A stretch of 64,000 nt of DNA. Origin: Lachnospiraceae bacterium. GTDB lineage: Bacteria > Bacillota > Clostridia > Lachnospirales > Lachnospiraceae. This document shows, piece by piece, positions 1-7,627 of this stretch. Both the position numbers and the translations under genes were made by a program. Position 1 is the first letter of the stretch; the number at the start of each line of letters is the position of its first letter. Location of the stretch: NCBI GenBank assembly GCA_024404675.1, contig JAKSPO010000001.1:124001-188000 (forward strand), given 5' to 3'. Under the pieces are notes generated by a model that was given only the letters and a program-made list of their open reading frames with translations, did no database searches and was not told where the DNA came from.

Positions 1-1
1 C

Positions 2-913
2 TTAAGTATGCCGATCGGTTACTTTATGACGGCAGAGAATCTGATTACCTTCCGTACCGATGACTTCATCGACAGTATTCGTGAGGTAATGGCCAAGAGA
101 AGAAACCGTGATTTTCCGATTCTTGATCATAAGGGAATATACCGTGGAACCATCTCTCGTCGTAACCTGATGGAGATGAGAAGAAAGCAGGTTATCCTTG
201 TAGACCATAACGAGCCCGGACAGGCTGTTGACGGTGTGGAGGAAGCCGATATTCTTGAGATTATCGACCATCATCGTATCGGCGGTATGTATACCTTCCA
301 GCCGGTGTATTTCCGTAATGAGCCGCTTGGTTGTACCGCGACGATTATTTATATGCTCTTTAAGGAGCAGCAAGTAGAGATTCCGAAGCAGATCGCAGGG
401 CTTCTCAGTGCGGCAATCCTTTCCGATACGCTTGCGTTTCATTCGCCGACCTGTACCTTCCTTGATAAGAGCGCCGCTGAGGATTTGTTTAAGATAGCGG
501 AGCTTGATCGCGAGGAGCTTACAACGGCGATGTTTACGGCAGGAACGCATCTTACCGAGCGTACCCCCGAGGAGATATTCTATCAGGACTACAAGAAGTT
601 CAAGATCGGTGAGATTACGATGGGTGTCGGTCAGATCAATGCTATGAATGCGGACGGCTTGAAGGGCATCGAGGAGCGTCTGAAGCCGTATATGTTAAAT
701 GCAATCAAGAAGGGCGATGTGCGGATGCTTTTCTTTATGATGACGGATATTTCCACCGAATCCTCGCGTGTGATTTATGTCGGCGACGGAGCAGGAGAGG
801 TGATGCAGGAGGCATTTGCTGTGAAGGTAGCGGACAATGTCTGTGAGATCCCGAGACTTGTCTCAAGAAAGAAGCAGCTGATTCCCGGTATTTCGGCAGC
901 GCTTCAGAAATAA
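2..913 (+). CDS. CBS-domain manganese-dependent inorganic pyrophosphatase (5' truncated)
   Basis: This is the C-terminal part of a family II inorganic pyrophosphatase, which hydrolyses PPi to phosphate in the cytoplasm using Mn. The frame is open to the window edge, so the true start lies upstream; the first ATG here (position 8) is internal. The visible part begins in the second CBS half (up to about residue 60, ending near SRRNLMEMRRK), then shows the DHH-family metal motifs VILVDHNE and IIDHH, and a DHHA2 domain with the RK-type substrate loop SRKKQLIPG near the end. Full-length relatives of about 540 residues carry CBS-DRTGG-CBS regulatory modules that bind adenine nucleotides; only the tail of that part is seen. 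It is followed by the tmRNA gene. The family call is firm; the regulatory architecture is inferred. Confidence 0.9.
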   Translation, partial: LSMPIGYFMTAENLITFRTDDFIDSIREVMAKRRNRDFPILDHKGIYRGTISRRNLMEMRRKQVILVDHNEPGQAVDGVEEADILEIIDHHRIGGMYTFQPVYFRNEPLGCTATIIYMLFKEQQVEIPKQIAGLLSAAILSDTLAFHSPTCTFLDKSAAEDLFKIAELDREELTTAMFTAGTHLTERTPEEIFYQDYKKFKIGEITMGVGQINAMNADGLKGIEERLKPYMLNAIKKGDVRMLFFMMTDISTESSRVIYVGDGAGEVMQEAFAVKVADNVCEIPRLVSRKKQLIPGISAALQK

Positions 914-935
914 GTTTTTTTATATCTGCGGTAGA

Positions 936-963
936 TTGACATTTGCCGCAGATATGATAATAT
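936..963 (+). promoter_or_regulatory. Promoter of tmRNA gene
   Basis: TTGACA at 936-941 and TAATAT at 958-963 are separated by 16 bases. The element overlaps a small inverted repeat (ctgcgg near 926, ccgcag near 946) that may end the upstream pyrophosphatase message. The mature tmRNA 5' end is about 29 bases downstream, which leaves a short leader for RNase P to remove. Confidence 0.6.
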
Positions 964-991
964 ATTTTTACAACCTTTCCGGTTGTTACCC

Positions 992-1342
992 GGGCTTGTA
1001 CCGGTTTCGACGGGGGTTTTTAAATTGTGATAGCCATCCATGTGCCGGACACATGTAAAAAACCGGACAAACTAAATATATACGCAGATAATAATCTTGC
1101 ATTTGCTGCCTAATGGCAGCTGTCCGACAGAGTGCACCTACGCATTCTGACCCGGGCATCGATTTCGTAGGAAACGACGTGCGGAAAGCTTTGACCGCAT
1201 GGGCGTATGATGAAGCTACTGAAGGTGTTAGCCCGTTTATCGGCAGATCCGGAGGGAATGGCGCAAGCGTGTAGGTAGACTGTGATGGGAGAGGTTGCAA
1301 TGGCGAGGCTTTCGGACAGGGGTTCGACTCCCCTCAGGTCCA
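992..1342 (+). ncRNA. ssrA: Transfer-messenger RNA (tmRNA)
   Basis: This is tmRNA, which with SmpB rescues stalled ribosomes and adds a degradation tag. The 5' end GGGCTTG (992-998) pairs over seven positions with CAGGTCC (1335-1341), forming the tRNA-like acceptor stem. The hallmark TTTCGACGGGG follows the 5' end, and the T-arm GGTTCGACTCC lies near the 3' end. The tag frame begins with resume codon GCA at 1084 and reads ADNNLAFAA, then TAA at 1111-1113. The stop codon sits in the loop of a GCTGCC/GGCAGC hairpin, as is usual for tmRNA. The discriminator is A1342 and CCA is not encoded (TCT follows), so CCA must be added after processing. The tag ends in AA, as needed for ClpXP-type proteases. 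Confidence 0.95.
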
Positions 1343-1378
1343 TCTTCCTTCGGGAAGTGGAATATGTGTAATGAAGAT

Positions 1379-1407
1379 AACCTGCGGATGCGGGTTTTCT
1401 TTTTTTT
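1379..1407 (+). terminator. Terminator after tmRNA
   Basis: AACCTGC pairs with GCGGGTT around a short GAT loop, followed by a T-rich run (TTTTCTTTTTTTT). Confidence 0.75.
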
Positions 1408-1427
1408 GTATTGGGAATACAAGTAAG

Positions 1428-1457
1428 AAGCTGCCCGGCATATGTCGGGCAGCTTTT
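1428..1457 (+). terminator. Second strong hairpin terminator
   Basis: AAGCTGCCCG and CGGGCAGCTT form a ten-pair stem with a short CATATGT loop, followed by TTTT. It sits about 20 bases after the first terminator and insulates the next promoter. Confidence 0.75.
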
Positions 1458-1477
1458 GTATGCTTTGGAAGCAATTC

Positions 1478-1525
1478 TTGACAAATGTGCCCCTTACTGT
1501 TATATTTTTTGTATAACAAATATAA
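1478..1525 (+). promoter_or_regulatory. Promoter and candidate GntR operator
   Basis: TTGACA at 1478-1483 and TATATT at 1501-1506 have a 17-base spacer. Overlapping and just past the -10 is an inverted repeat TTTGT-ATA-ACAAA (1508-1520), nested inside longer arms TTATATTT (1500-1507) and AAATATAA (1518-1525). GntR regulators often bind such sites in their own promoters, so autoregulation is a reasonable inference, but no site consensus was tested. Confidence 0.6.
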
Positions 1526-1576
1526 CTTTGAGACGAGTATTCGTTTCCTATACAGTCATTTTTGAGGAGCTTTTTT

Positions 1577-1966
1577 ATGATCGTTCGTATTGATTACAAC
1601 AGCGACGAGGCATTTTACGTGCAGCTGAAAAATCAGATTATTATGGGAATCGCAACAGCCGAGATTCGGGAAGGCGAGAGTCTTCCGAGCGTGCGGGATC
1701 TGGCAGAGCTTATCGGAATTAATATGCACACGGTCAACAAGGCGTATTCCATCCTTCGCCAGGAAGGGTATCTGAAGCTCGATCGCCGTAAGGGCGCGGT
1801 CGTATCGCTCAACGCGGATCGAATGCGAGCAATCGAAGAGATTCGCTTTCAGATGAAGAGTGTTGTGGCAAAGGCACTTTGCCGTGATCTTGGGGCTCAG
1901 GACATTCACAAGATTTTGGATGATGTGTTAGAGGAGTTCTACGGCGTCCGTTCCGTGGAACATTAG
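1577..1966 (+). CDS. GntR-family transcriptional regulator, YtrA-like
   Basis: This is a 129-residue DNA-binding regulator. The winged helix of the GntR family fills residues 8-75 (PLYVQLKNQI-like start, then LPSVRDLAELIGINMHTVNKAY as the helix-turn-helix). The short C-terminal tail of about 50 residues is typical of the YtrA subfamily, which lacks a large ligand domain. The ATG at 1577 was chosen because GAGGAG lies 7 bases upstream; a TTG at 1562 overlaps that ribosome site. It starts a cluster with clpC and radA 38 bases further on, in the place where ctsR-mcsA-mcsB sit in many Firmicutes. A role in controlling clpC is an inference from position. Confidence 0.85.
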   Translation: MIVRIDYNSDEAFYVQLKNQIIMGIATAEIREGESLPSVRDLAELIGINMHTVNKAYSILRQEGYLKLDRRKGAVVSLNADRMRAIEEIRFQMKSVVAKALCRDLGAQDIHKILDDVLEEFYGVRSVEH

Positions 1967-2003
1967 CATGGTTTTAGGATATTAAACGAAAAGGATTACC
2001 GAT

Positions 2004-4421
2004 ATGATTAGTCAATATACCAATACAGCCGAGCAGGTACTTGAATATGCGGAAATGTATGCAAAAAGCAAGCATGCGGCATATATCGGCACCGAGCATT
2101 TGCTAATTGCTTTGTACAGTGTGAAATCGACCGTCAGCCAGGCACTTGACGGAAAGCTTGACGAGGACGCGCTCGAGCTTCTGATGGATACGATGGTGAA
2201 CAGCCAGTCAAGAAAGCGTAAGCTTACTAAGACACCGGAGCTTGTGCAGGCCCTTAACGGTGCTGAGCAGCTTGCGGAAAGTATGCACATGGAACTTGTC
2301 GGAACGGAGCACATGATGCTTTCGTTACTTAGAGAGCGTGATTGTATTGCGGTTCGCCTGATGAATTCACTGAATATCAATCTGACCGGGTTATATAAAG
2401 ATGTCCTTAGCGGCATGAATCTGACGCGTGAGGAGATCAAGCAGCAGATTGCGGGCGTGAAGGAGTCAAGAAAAGGGCAGACTGCCATCGCTGAGTTCTG
2501 CTCTGATCTGACGGAGAAGGCAGCGGAGGGACTTTTAGATCCGGTTATCGGTCGTGTCGATGAGACGGAACGTGTTATCCGCATTCTCAGCAGAAGAACG
2601 AAGAATAACCCTTGTATGGTCGGAGAACCTGGTGTCGGCAAGACTGCAGTTGTTGAGGGACTTGCACAGCGCATTGTGCAGGGCCTTGTTCCCGAGCATA
2701 TGCAGAACAAGCGTATTTATACGTTAAATATGTCCTCGATGGTTGCCGGGGCCAAATACCGCGGCGAGTTTGAGGAACGTATCCGCCAGGTAATCGATGA
2801 GGTTACCGCAGACGGTAATATCATTCTGTTCATTGATGAGCTGCATACGATTATCGGTGCAGGCAATGCGGAGGGCTCTTTGGATGCAGCCAATATTTTT
2901 AAGCCGGCGCTTTCAAGAGGCGGACTGCAGATTATCGGTGCGACGACACTTGAGGAGTACCGGAAGCATATTGAGAAGGACTCTGCATTAGAGAGACGAT
3001 TCCAGCCTGTTACGGTTGAGGAACCGTCCGAGGAGCAGACACTTGCAATCCTTCAGGGCTTGAAGAGCCGCTACGAAAAGCATCATGGTGTTACAATCAG
3101 CGAGGAGGCACTGAAGGCTTCCGTATCGCTTTCGAAGAGATTTTTAAATGATCGATACCTGCCCGATAAGGCAATCGATCTGATGGATGAGGCAGCAAGC
3201 TATGTGCATCTTTCCGGCCGCGATGACGTTCGTGAGAAGATTTCCGTTAAGGAAACGCTTCGGGCACTTTCCGAGGAGAAGGAGGCTTTGTTTCTTAACG
3301 GTGATTATGAGGGTGCGAAGAAGGTTGGGCGGAAGCAGGAGCGACTGGAGAAGAAGTACCGCGAGCTTTCAAACGTGGAGCCCGGTGAGGCTTCGTTCGT
3401 TGTTTCCGAGAAGGAGGTCGCAACCGTAATATCCTCCTGGACGAAGATTCCGCTTTCGAAGGTGACGGAATCCGAAGGTGAGAAGCTTCTCAATATGGAG
3501 AAGGAGTTACATAAGCGCGTCATCGGTCAGAAGGAGGCTGTAGAGGTAATCTCGAAAGCAATCCGCAGAGGCCGCGTTGGTCTGAAGGATCCGAAGAGAC
3601 CGGTTGGCTCATTTCTCTTCTTAGGACCTACCGGTGTTGGTAAGACCGAGCTTTGTAAAGCGCTTGCCGAGGTTCTGTTCGGCAATGAGGATGCAATGAT
3701 CCGCGTTGATATGTCCGAATATATGGAGAAGCACAGCGTATCGAAGATGATCGGTAGCCCTCCCGGCTATGTCGGTTTTGACGAGGGCGGTCAGCTGAGC
3801 GACCGTGTTCGGAGAAAGCCTTATTCCGTCATTCTATTCGACGAAATTGAAAAGGCACATCCGGATGTCTTCAACATTCTTCTGCAGGTACTTGACGACG
3901 GTCGTATTACCGATTCGACAGGCCGTGTCGTTGATTTTAAGAACACGGTTATCATTATGACCAGCAACGCCGGTGCGCAGACGATTATTGAACCGAAGCG
4001 TCTTGGGTTCGGTTCCTCGAATGATGCCGAGGCGGATTATCGCAATATGAAGTCCGGTGTGATGGACGAGGTCAAGCGGGTATTCCGTCCCGAGTTTTTG
4101 AATCGTATCGATGATATCGTCGTATTCCATACGCTTTCCGATGAGGAGCTTCGCCAGATTGTTGATCTGTTGTCAGCTTCCCTTGTAAAGCGGTGCCTTG
4201 AGAGCTATGATATCAAGCTAACGATAGAGGATTCCGTGCTTGCGCATATTGCGGTTCGCGGACATGATCCGAAGTACGGTGCTAGACCGATTCGAAGAGC
4301 GATCCAGGAGGATATTGAGAATCTGCTCGCCGAGGAGATTCTCTCGGGAAGAATCAAGCCCGGGGCAAGTATTTGCCTGCAATACAGTGAAGATAAAGGA
4401 TATACTTATGGCGAAAGATAA
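2004..4421 (+). CDS. clpC: ATP-dependent Clp protease ATPase subunit ClpC
   Basis: This 805-residue AAA+ unfoldase feeds proteins to ClpP in the cytoplasm. It has two Clp-N repeats (residues 1-145), a first nucleotide domain with Walker A GEPGVGKT near residue 208 and Walker [10 protein letters not shown], a middle region with a UVR-like segment (about 420-455, [16 protein letters not shown]), and a second nucleotide domain with GPTGVGKT near residue 541 and a [10 protein letters not shown] segment. The length matches ClpC (about 810) rather than ClpB. It follows a GntR regulator and overlaps radA by 14 bases, so the three are probably cotranscribed. The usual adaptors McsA/McsB and repressor CtsR are absent from the neighbourhood. 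Confidence 0.95.
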   Translation: MISQYTNTAEQVLEYAEMYAKSKHAAYIGTEHLLIALYSVKSTVSQALDGKLDEDALELLMDTMVNSQSRKRKLTKTPELVQALNGAEQLAESMHMELVGTEHMMLSLLRERDCIAVRLMNSLNINLTGLYKDVLSGMNLTREEIKQQIAGVKESRKGQTAIAEFCSDLTEKAAEGLLDPVIGRVDETERVIRILSRRTKNNPCMVGEPGVGKTAVVEGLAQRIVQGLVPEHMQNKRIYTLNMSSMVAGAKYRGEFEERIRQVIDEVTADGNIILFIDELHTIIGAGNAEGSLDAANIFKPALSRGGLQIIGATTLEEYRKHIEKDSALERRFQPVTVEEPSEEQTLAILQGLKSRYEKHHGVTISEEALKASVSLSKRFLNDRYLPDKAIDLMDEAASYVHLSGRDDVREKISVKETLRALSEEKEALFLNGDYEGAKKVGRKQERLEKKYRELSNVEPGEASFVVSEKEVATVISSWTKIPLSKVTESEGEKLLNMEKELHKRVIGQKEAVEVISKAIRRGRVGLKDPKRPVGSFLFLGPTGVGKTELCKALAEVLFGNEDAMIRVDMSEYMEKHSVSKMIGSPPGYVGFDEGGQLSDRVRRKPYSVILFDEIEKAHPDVFNILLQVLDDGRITDSTGRVVDFKNTVIIMTSNAGAQTIIEPKRLGFGSSNDAEADYRNMKSGVMDEVKRVFRPEFLNRIDDIVVFHTLSDEELRQIVDLLSASLVKRCLESYDIKLTIEDSVLAHIAVRGHDPKYGARPIRRAIQEDIENLLAEEILSGRIKPGASICLQYSEDKGYTYGER

Positions 4422-5781
4422 AACAGCTTTTTTCTGTAAGGAGTGCGGTGCGGAATCCGCCAAATGGCTTGGCCAGTGTCCTGCCTGTAAGGCTTGGGAC
4501 TCTATGGTAGAGGCCCCGCGTGAGAAAAAGAAGAGCGCGCCCGCAGGCTATGCGAATCCGTTTCGCAGAAGTACGCCGGTACCCTTAGGTGCCATCAGTA
4601 CAGAGGACGAGAAGCGCCTTCCCTCAGGAATGGGAGAGCTCGACCGTGTGCTTGGCGGCGGTATTGTAGCAGGCTCTTTGGTGCTTGCGTCCGGTGACCC
4701 CGGTATCGGTAAGTCAACGCTTCTTCTGCAGATGTGTCGTAATCTTAGCAGTAACGGAACGAAGGTTTTATATGTTTCCGGCGAGGAATCGCTTCGACAG
4801 GTCAAGCTTCGTGCGAATCGTATCGGTGAATTCACGGATAGCCTTCTCTTTTTGGCCGAGAACAATATCGATTCGGTTAGAGAGAGTATGCTTGAGTCGC
4901 ATCCGGAGGTCGTAATCATCGATTCCATCCAGACGATGCTTCTTCCCGAGCTTGATTCGCCCGCGGGAAGCATCACGCAGGTGAAGGAGATTACTTCGTT
5001 TCTGTTAAGACTTGCGAAGGAAGAGGAGATCAGTGTATTCATCGTCGGTCATGTGACGAAGGAAGGCTCCGTTGCAGGACCGAGAATGCTTGAACATATG
5101 GTGGACACCGTGTTATACTTTGAGGGAGACACGACAACGCCTTACCGAATTCTTCGTGCCGTGAAGAATCGTTTCGGTTCTACGAACGAGATCGGTGTAT
5201 TCTCGATGGAGCGCTGTGGTCTGGTGGAGGTTGAGAACCCGTCCGAGCAGATGCTTTCCGGTATGCCGGTAGACGAGCCCGGCTCTGTGATTACCGTAAC
5301 GCTTGAGGGCACAAGACCGATTCTTGTAGAGGTGCAGGCACTTGTCTGCAAGACGAATTTTAACTTTCCGAAGAGAACGGCCGCGGGCACGGACAGCAAT
5401 CGTGTGAATCTGCTCCTTGCAGTGCTTGAAAAAAGACTGGGCATCGGCCTTTCCGGTTGTGATGCCTATGTGAATGTGGCCGGCGGTATGCGAGTTACCG
5501 AGCCTGCACTTGACCTTGGCGTCGTGCTTGCGATTCTTTCCGGTTATGCGAACAAAGCGCTTGCTTCCCATACGGTAGCCTTCGGTGAGATTGGCTTGAT
5601 TGGTGAGATTCGTTCGGTTCCGCAGGCAATGCTTCGCGTGAAGGAGGCAGCCAAGCTTGGGTACAAGACCTGTATTCTTCCGAAGATCGATGCGGATAAG
5701 CTTACCGAGCTTCCGAAGGGTGTAAGAATCATCGGCGTTTCGAATGTCAGAGATCTGAAGAAGGTTCTGAGCGAAAGCTGA
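4408..5781 (+). CDS. radA: DNA repair protein RadA (Sms)
   Basis: This 457-residue RecA-like helicase helps process recombination intermediates. It has the N-terminal C4 zinc finger CKECGAESAKWLGQCPAC (residues 9-26), a RecA-type ATPase with Walker A GDPGIGKST near residue 95, the RadA signature KNRFG near residue 253, and a C-terminal Lon-like domain (GGMRVTEPALDLGVVLAI). The ATG at 4408 was chosen because AAAGGA lies upstream and the zinc finger then starts at once; upstream in-frame codons lie inside clpC. It overlaps clpC by 14 bases. The clpC-radA order is common in Firmicutes. Confidence 0.95.
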   Translation: MAKDKTAFFCKECGAESAKWLGQCPACKAWDSMVEAPREKKKSAPAGYANPFRRSTPVPLGAISTEDEKRLPSGMGELDRVLGGGIVAGSLVLASGDPGIGKSTLLLQMCRNLSSNGTKVLYVSGEESLRQVKLRANRIGEFTDSLLFLAENNIDSVRESMLESHPEVVIIDSIQTMLLPELDSPAGSITQVKEITSFLLRLAKEEEISVFIVGHVTKEGSVAGPRMLEHMVDTVLYFEGDTTTPYRILRAVKNRFGSTNEIGVFSMERCGLVEVENPSEQMLSGMPVDEPGSVITVTLEGTRPILVEVQALVCKTNFNFPKRTAAGTDSNRVNLLLAVLEKRLGIGLSGCDAYVNVAGGMRVTEPALDLGVVLAILSGYANKALASHTVAFGEIGLIGEIRSVPQAMLRVKEAAKLGYKTCILPKIDADKLTELPKGVRIIGVSNVRDLKKVLSES

Positions 5782-5825
5782 TGCTTCGGGGATTTTCCGA
5801 AAGGATTTATGAAAGGATGATTCGT

Positions 5826-7211
5826 ATGAATAAATCAATACGAAAATGGATAGTCTTTGCGATGATAATGACATTTCTTACCGGGTGCGGTTCGACCGGC
5901 CGCAAGAAGACCTCGCGAGACGAGTATGCCTTTTGCGAGCATATTGTAAGCGTTAATTCTTTGGGACAGGATACGATTCCCGGCAATGTTGTACTCGATG
6001 CGGACGGTTTTATCGCTGTTAAGGAGAATGTGTATGTTAATACCGATTCTTTGAATATCAGACGGGAGCCTCGTAACGAATCGCAGCTTGTTTCCGCAGC
6101 ACCCTACGGAACGATGCTCGTTCGTACCGGTATCGGTCAGGAGGGCTGGGACCGAGTGGAGTATGATTCCGGTGTATGCTATGTCGGACATGAACTGGTA
6201 ACTTCCGTTCCGATTCAGCCGAACAAGAGCTTTGATTTTTCGACGGCAGCACTTGCAGTTGTTGATACCAAGCGTCAGCAGTACACCTATGACGATATGG
6301 TGAACGATCTGAAGGAGCTTCGGGAAAGCTTTGGCGCCCATATGAAGTTAAACAGCCTTGGTACGACTGCGGATAACCGTAACGTTTACGAGGTTGTCAT
6401 CGGTTCACAAAATGCAAGAAGAGATATTTATTTCATCGGAGGCGTATGCGGTGCAGAGTATATGACCAGCCTTGTTGTGATGAAGCAGATTGAGTATTAT
6501 CTGCATTATTACGAGGAAGGCAACTATGATGGATATGCTTATACGGATCTTTTCGATAATGTCCGTATCCATGCCGTTCCGATGCTTAATCCGGACAGTG
6601 TGGAGATCAGTCAGCACTATCTGTCCGGTATCAGAGCGGAGCAGACGAAGCTTCTTTTAAAGGAGTGGTATGATCGTGACCGTTCAGGTGGCGGCATCAA
6701 TCTGAATCTCGACAATTACCTGATGTTCTTCTATGCAAACTCTAAGGGTACCGATCTTCGAAAGAACTTTCCGTACCAGTGGGATCTAACCGCAACACAG
6801 GCATTTCCCGGCTCGAACGGATTCCGTGGCGATATGTCCGCTTCGGAAGCCGAGACGAAGGCAATTCTTCATAGCATTCATGAGAACGCGCCGTCGGTTG
6901 TTGTGACATATCATACCTCCGGCAGCCGAATCTATTACAATTATGCGCAGTCCGAGGAGATTTTAAAGAAGGCAAGAGAGTACGGTGCGTATCTTGGTCG
7001 TATGATGACATACGAGAACAATGACCGTAAGCTTTTAGAGGACGGCTACGGCACCTTAAGCGGCTATTGCAACAATGTTCTTAAGATCCCTGCACTTACG
7101 GTTTATATGGGCAACGGTTCCGCACCGCTTTCCTTAAACGAGTTCAGTGCAATCTGGAATGCCTGCAGAGATTCCTGGGCTGCGATGCAGATCAAAATGA
7201 TTGAGTGGTAG
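5826..7211 (+). CDS. SH3b-M14 carboxypeptidase-like lipoprotein, probably catalytically degenerate
   Basis: This 461-residue protein has a lipoprotein signal peptide with lipobox FLTGC (lipidated Cys21), so it is anchored outside the cell membrane. A bacterial SH3 domain follows (about residues 65-130, with DSLNIRREP), then a zinc carboxypeptidase M14 fold. The fold is recognised by GTDLRKNFPYQW (substrate arginine region), TYHTSG (third zinc ligand His363) and IPALTVYMGN. Two key residues differ: the HxxE zinc motif is CGAE (Cys208, Glu211), and the catalytic Glu of TVE is Tyr427. The protein may therefore bind peptidoglycan peptides without cutting them. ATG 5826 has GAAAGG nine bases upstream; ATG 5817 in the same frame is too close to it. 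It lies 45 bases after radA. The family is clear; loss of activity is inferred. Confidence 0.8.
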   Translation: MNKSIRKWIVFAMIMTFLTGCGSTGRKKTSRDEYAFCEHIVSVNSLGQDTIPGNVVLDADGFIAVKENVYVNTDSLNIRREPRNESQLVSAAPYGTMLVRTGIGQEGWDRVEYDSGVCYVGHELVTSVPIQPNKSFDFSTAALAVVDTKRQQYTYDDMVNDLKELRESFGAHMKLNSLGTTADNRNVYEVVIGSQNARRDIYFIGGVCGAEYMTSLVVMKQIEYYLHYYEEGNYDGYAYTDLFDNVRIHAVPMLNPDSVEISQHYLSGIRAEQTKLLLKEWYDRDRSGGGINLNLDNYLMFFYANSKGTDLRKNFPYQWDLTATQAFPGSNGFRGDMSASEAETKAILHSIHENAPSVVVTYHTSGSRIYYNYAQSEEILKKAREYGAYLGRMMTYENNDRKLLEDGYGTLSGYCNNVLKIPALTVYMGNGSAPLSLNEFSAIWNACRDSWAAMQIKMIEW

Positions 7212-7235
7212 AACGTATATTTTTTGATTTTTCTG

Positions 7236-7264
7236 TTGACAAATGTATTTTTGTAAGCTATGAT
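7236..7264 (+). promoter_or_regulatory. Promoter of the T-box leader
   Basis: TTGACA (7236-7241), a 17-base spacer and TATGAT (7259-7264) form a near-consensus sigma-A promoter just before the T-box leader. Confidence 0.8.
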
Positions 7265-7284
7265 TGCAGACAGAATTGAATAAC

Positions 7285-7548
7285 TTGCGTTGATAAGGAA
7301 TAGTACCGAGCTGATCGGGTTTCAGAAAACTGTCGGTTGATGCGAGACAGTCGAAGATATCTTGGGAACTCGCCTTGGAGCAGCGGATTGAAGACATTTG
7401 ATGTTGTGTAGACACCGCCGGAGGCCCACCGTTAGAGGGGCAGAGCATCGAGTATATCTGTGCTTGTTTGAGATGATAGATTATCATAAAGTAGAGTGGT
7501 ACCGCGTATATTACGCCTCTATTCCGAAAGGAGTGGAGGCGTTTTTTA
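7285..7548 (+). promoter_or_regulatory. Leucine-specific T-box riboswitch leader
   Basis: This leader reads the charging state of a tRNA and controls transcription antitermination. Stem I starts with GCGTTG paired to CAGCG, and has a GA-type kink-turn. The specifier loop shows AGTA (7302-7305) opposite GAA (7366-7368), and the trinucleotide right after GAA is CTC (7369-7371), a leucine codon. The apical part CTGTC-GGTTGATGCGA-GACAG fits the stem I distal loop. The T-box AGAGTGGTACCGCG is at 7493-7506; its TGGT bulge pairs with an ACCA tRNA end, and tRNA-Leu has discriminator A. A terminator follows. High Leu-tRNA charging should stop transcription and leucine starvation should allow it. Its target is unexpected, being an isomerase/acyl-CoA ligase fusion and not a synthetase or ilv/leu gene. 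Confidence 0.9.
7513..7547 (+). terminator. T-box terminator
   Basis: ACGCCTC (7513-7519) pairs with GAGGCGT (7536-7542), with an inner CC/GG helix, and is followed by TTTTTT. The alternative antiterminator would use the T-box motif at 7493-7506. Confidence 0.85.
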
Positions 7549-7627
7549 ATTGTATTAAACGGCACCGGCCATTTATGAATAGGAAATGCAAGTAAGAATT
7601 CTAAATTATATTTGGAGGTTTTAGAAT

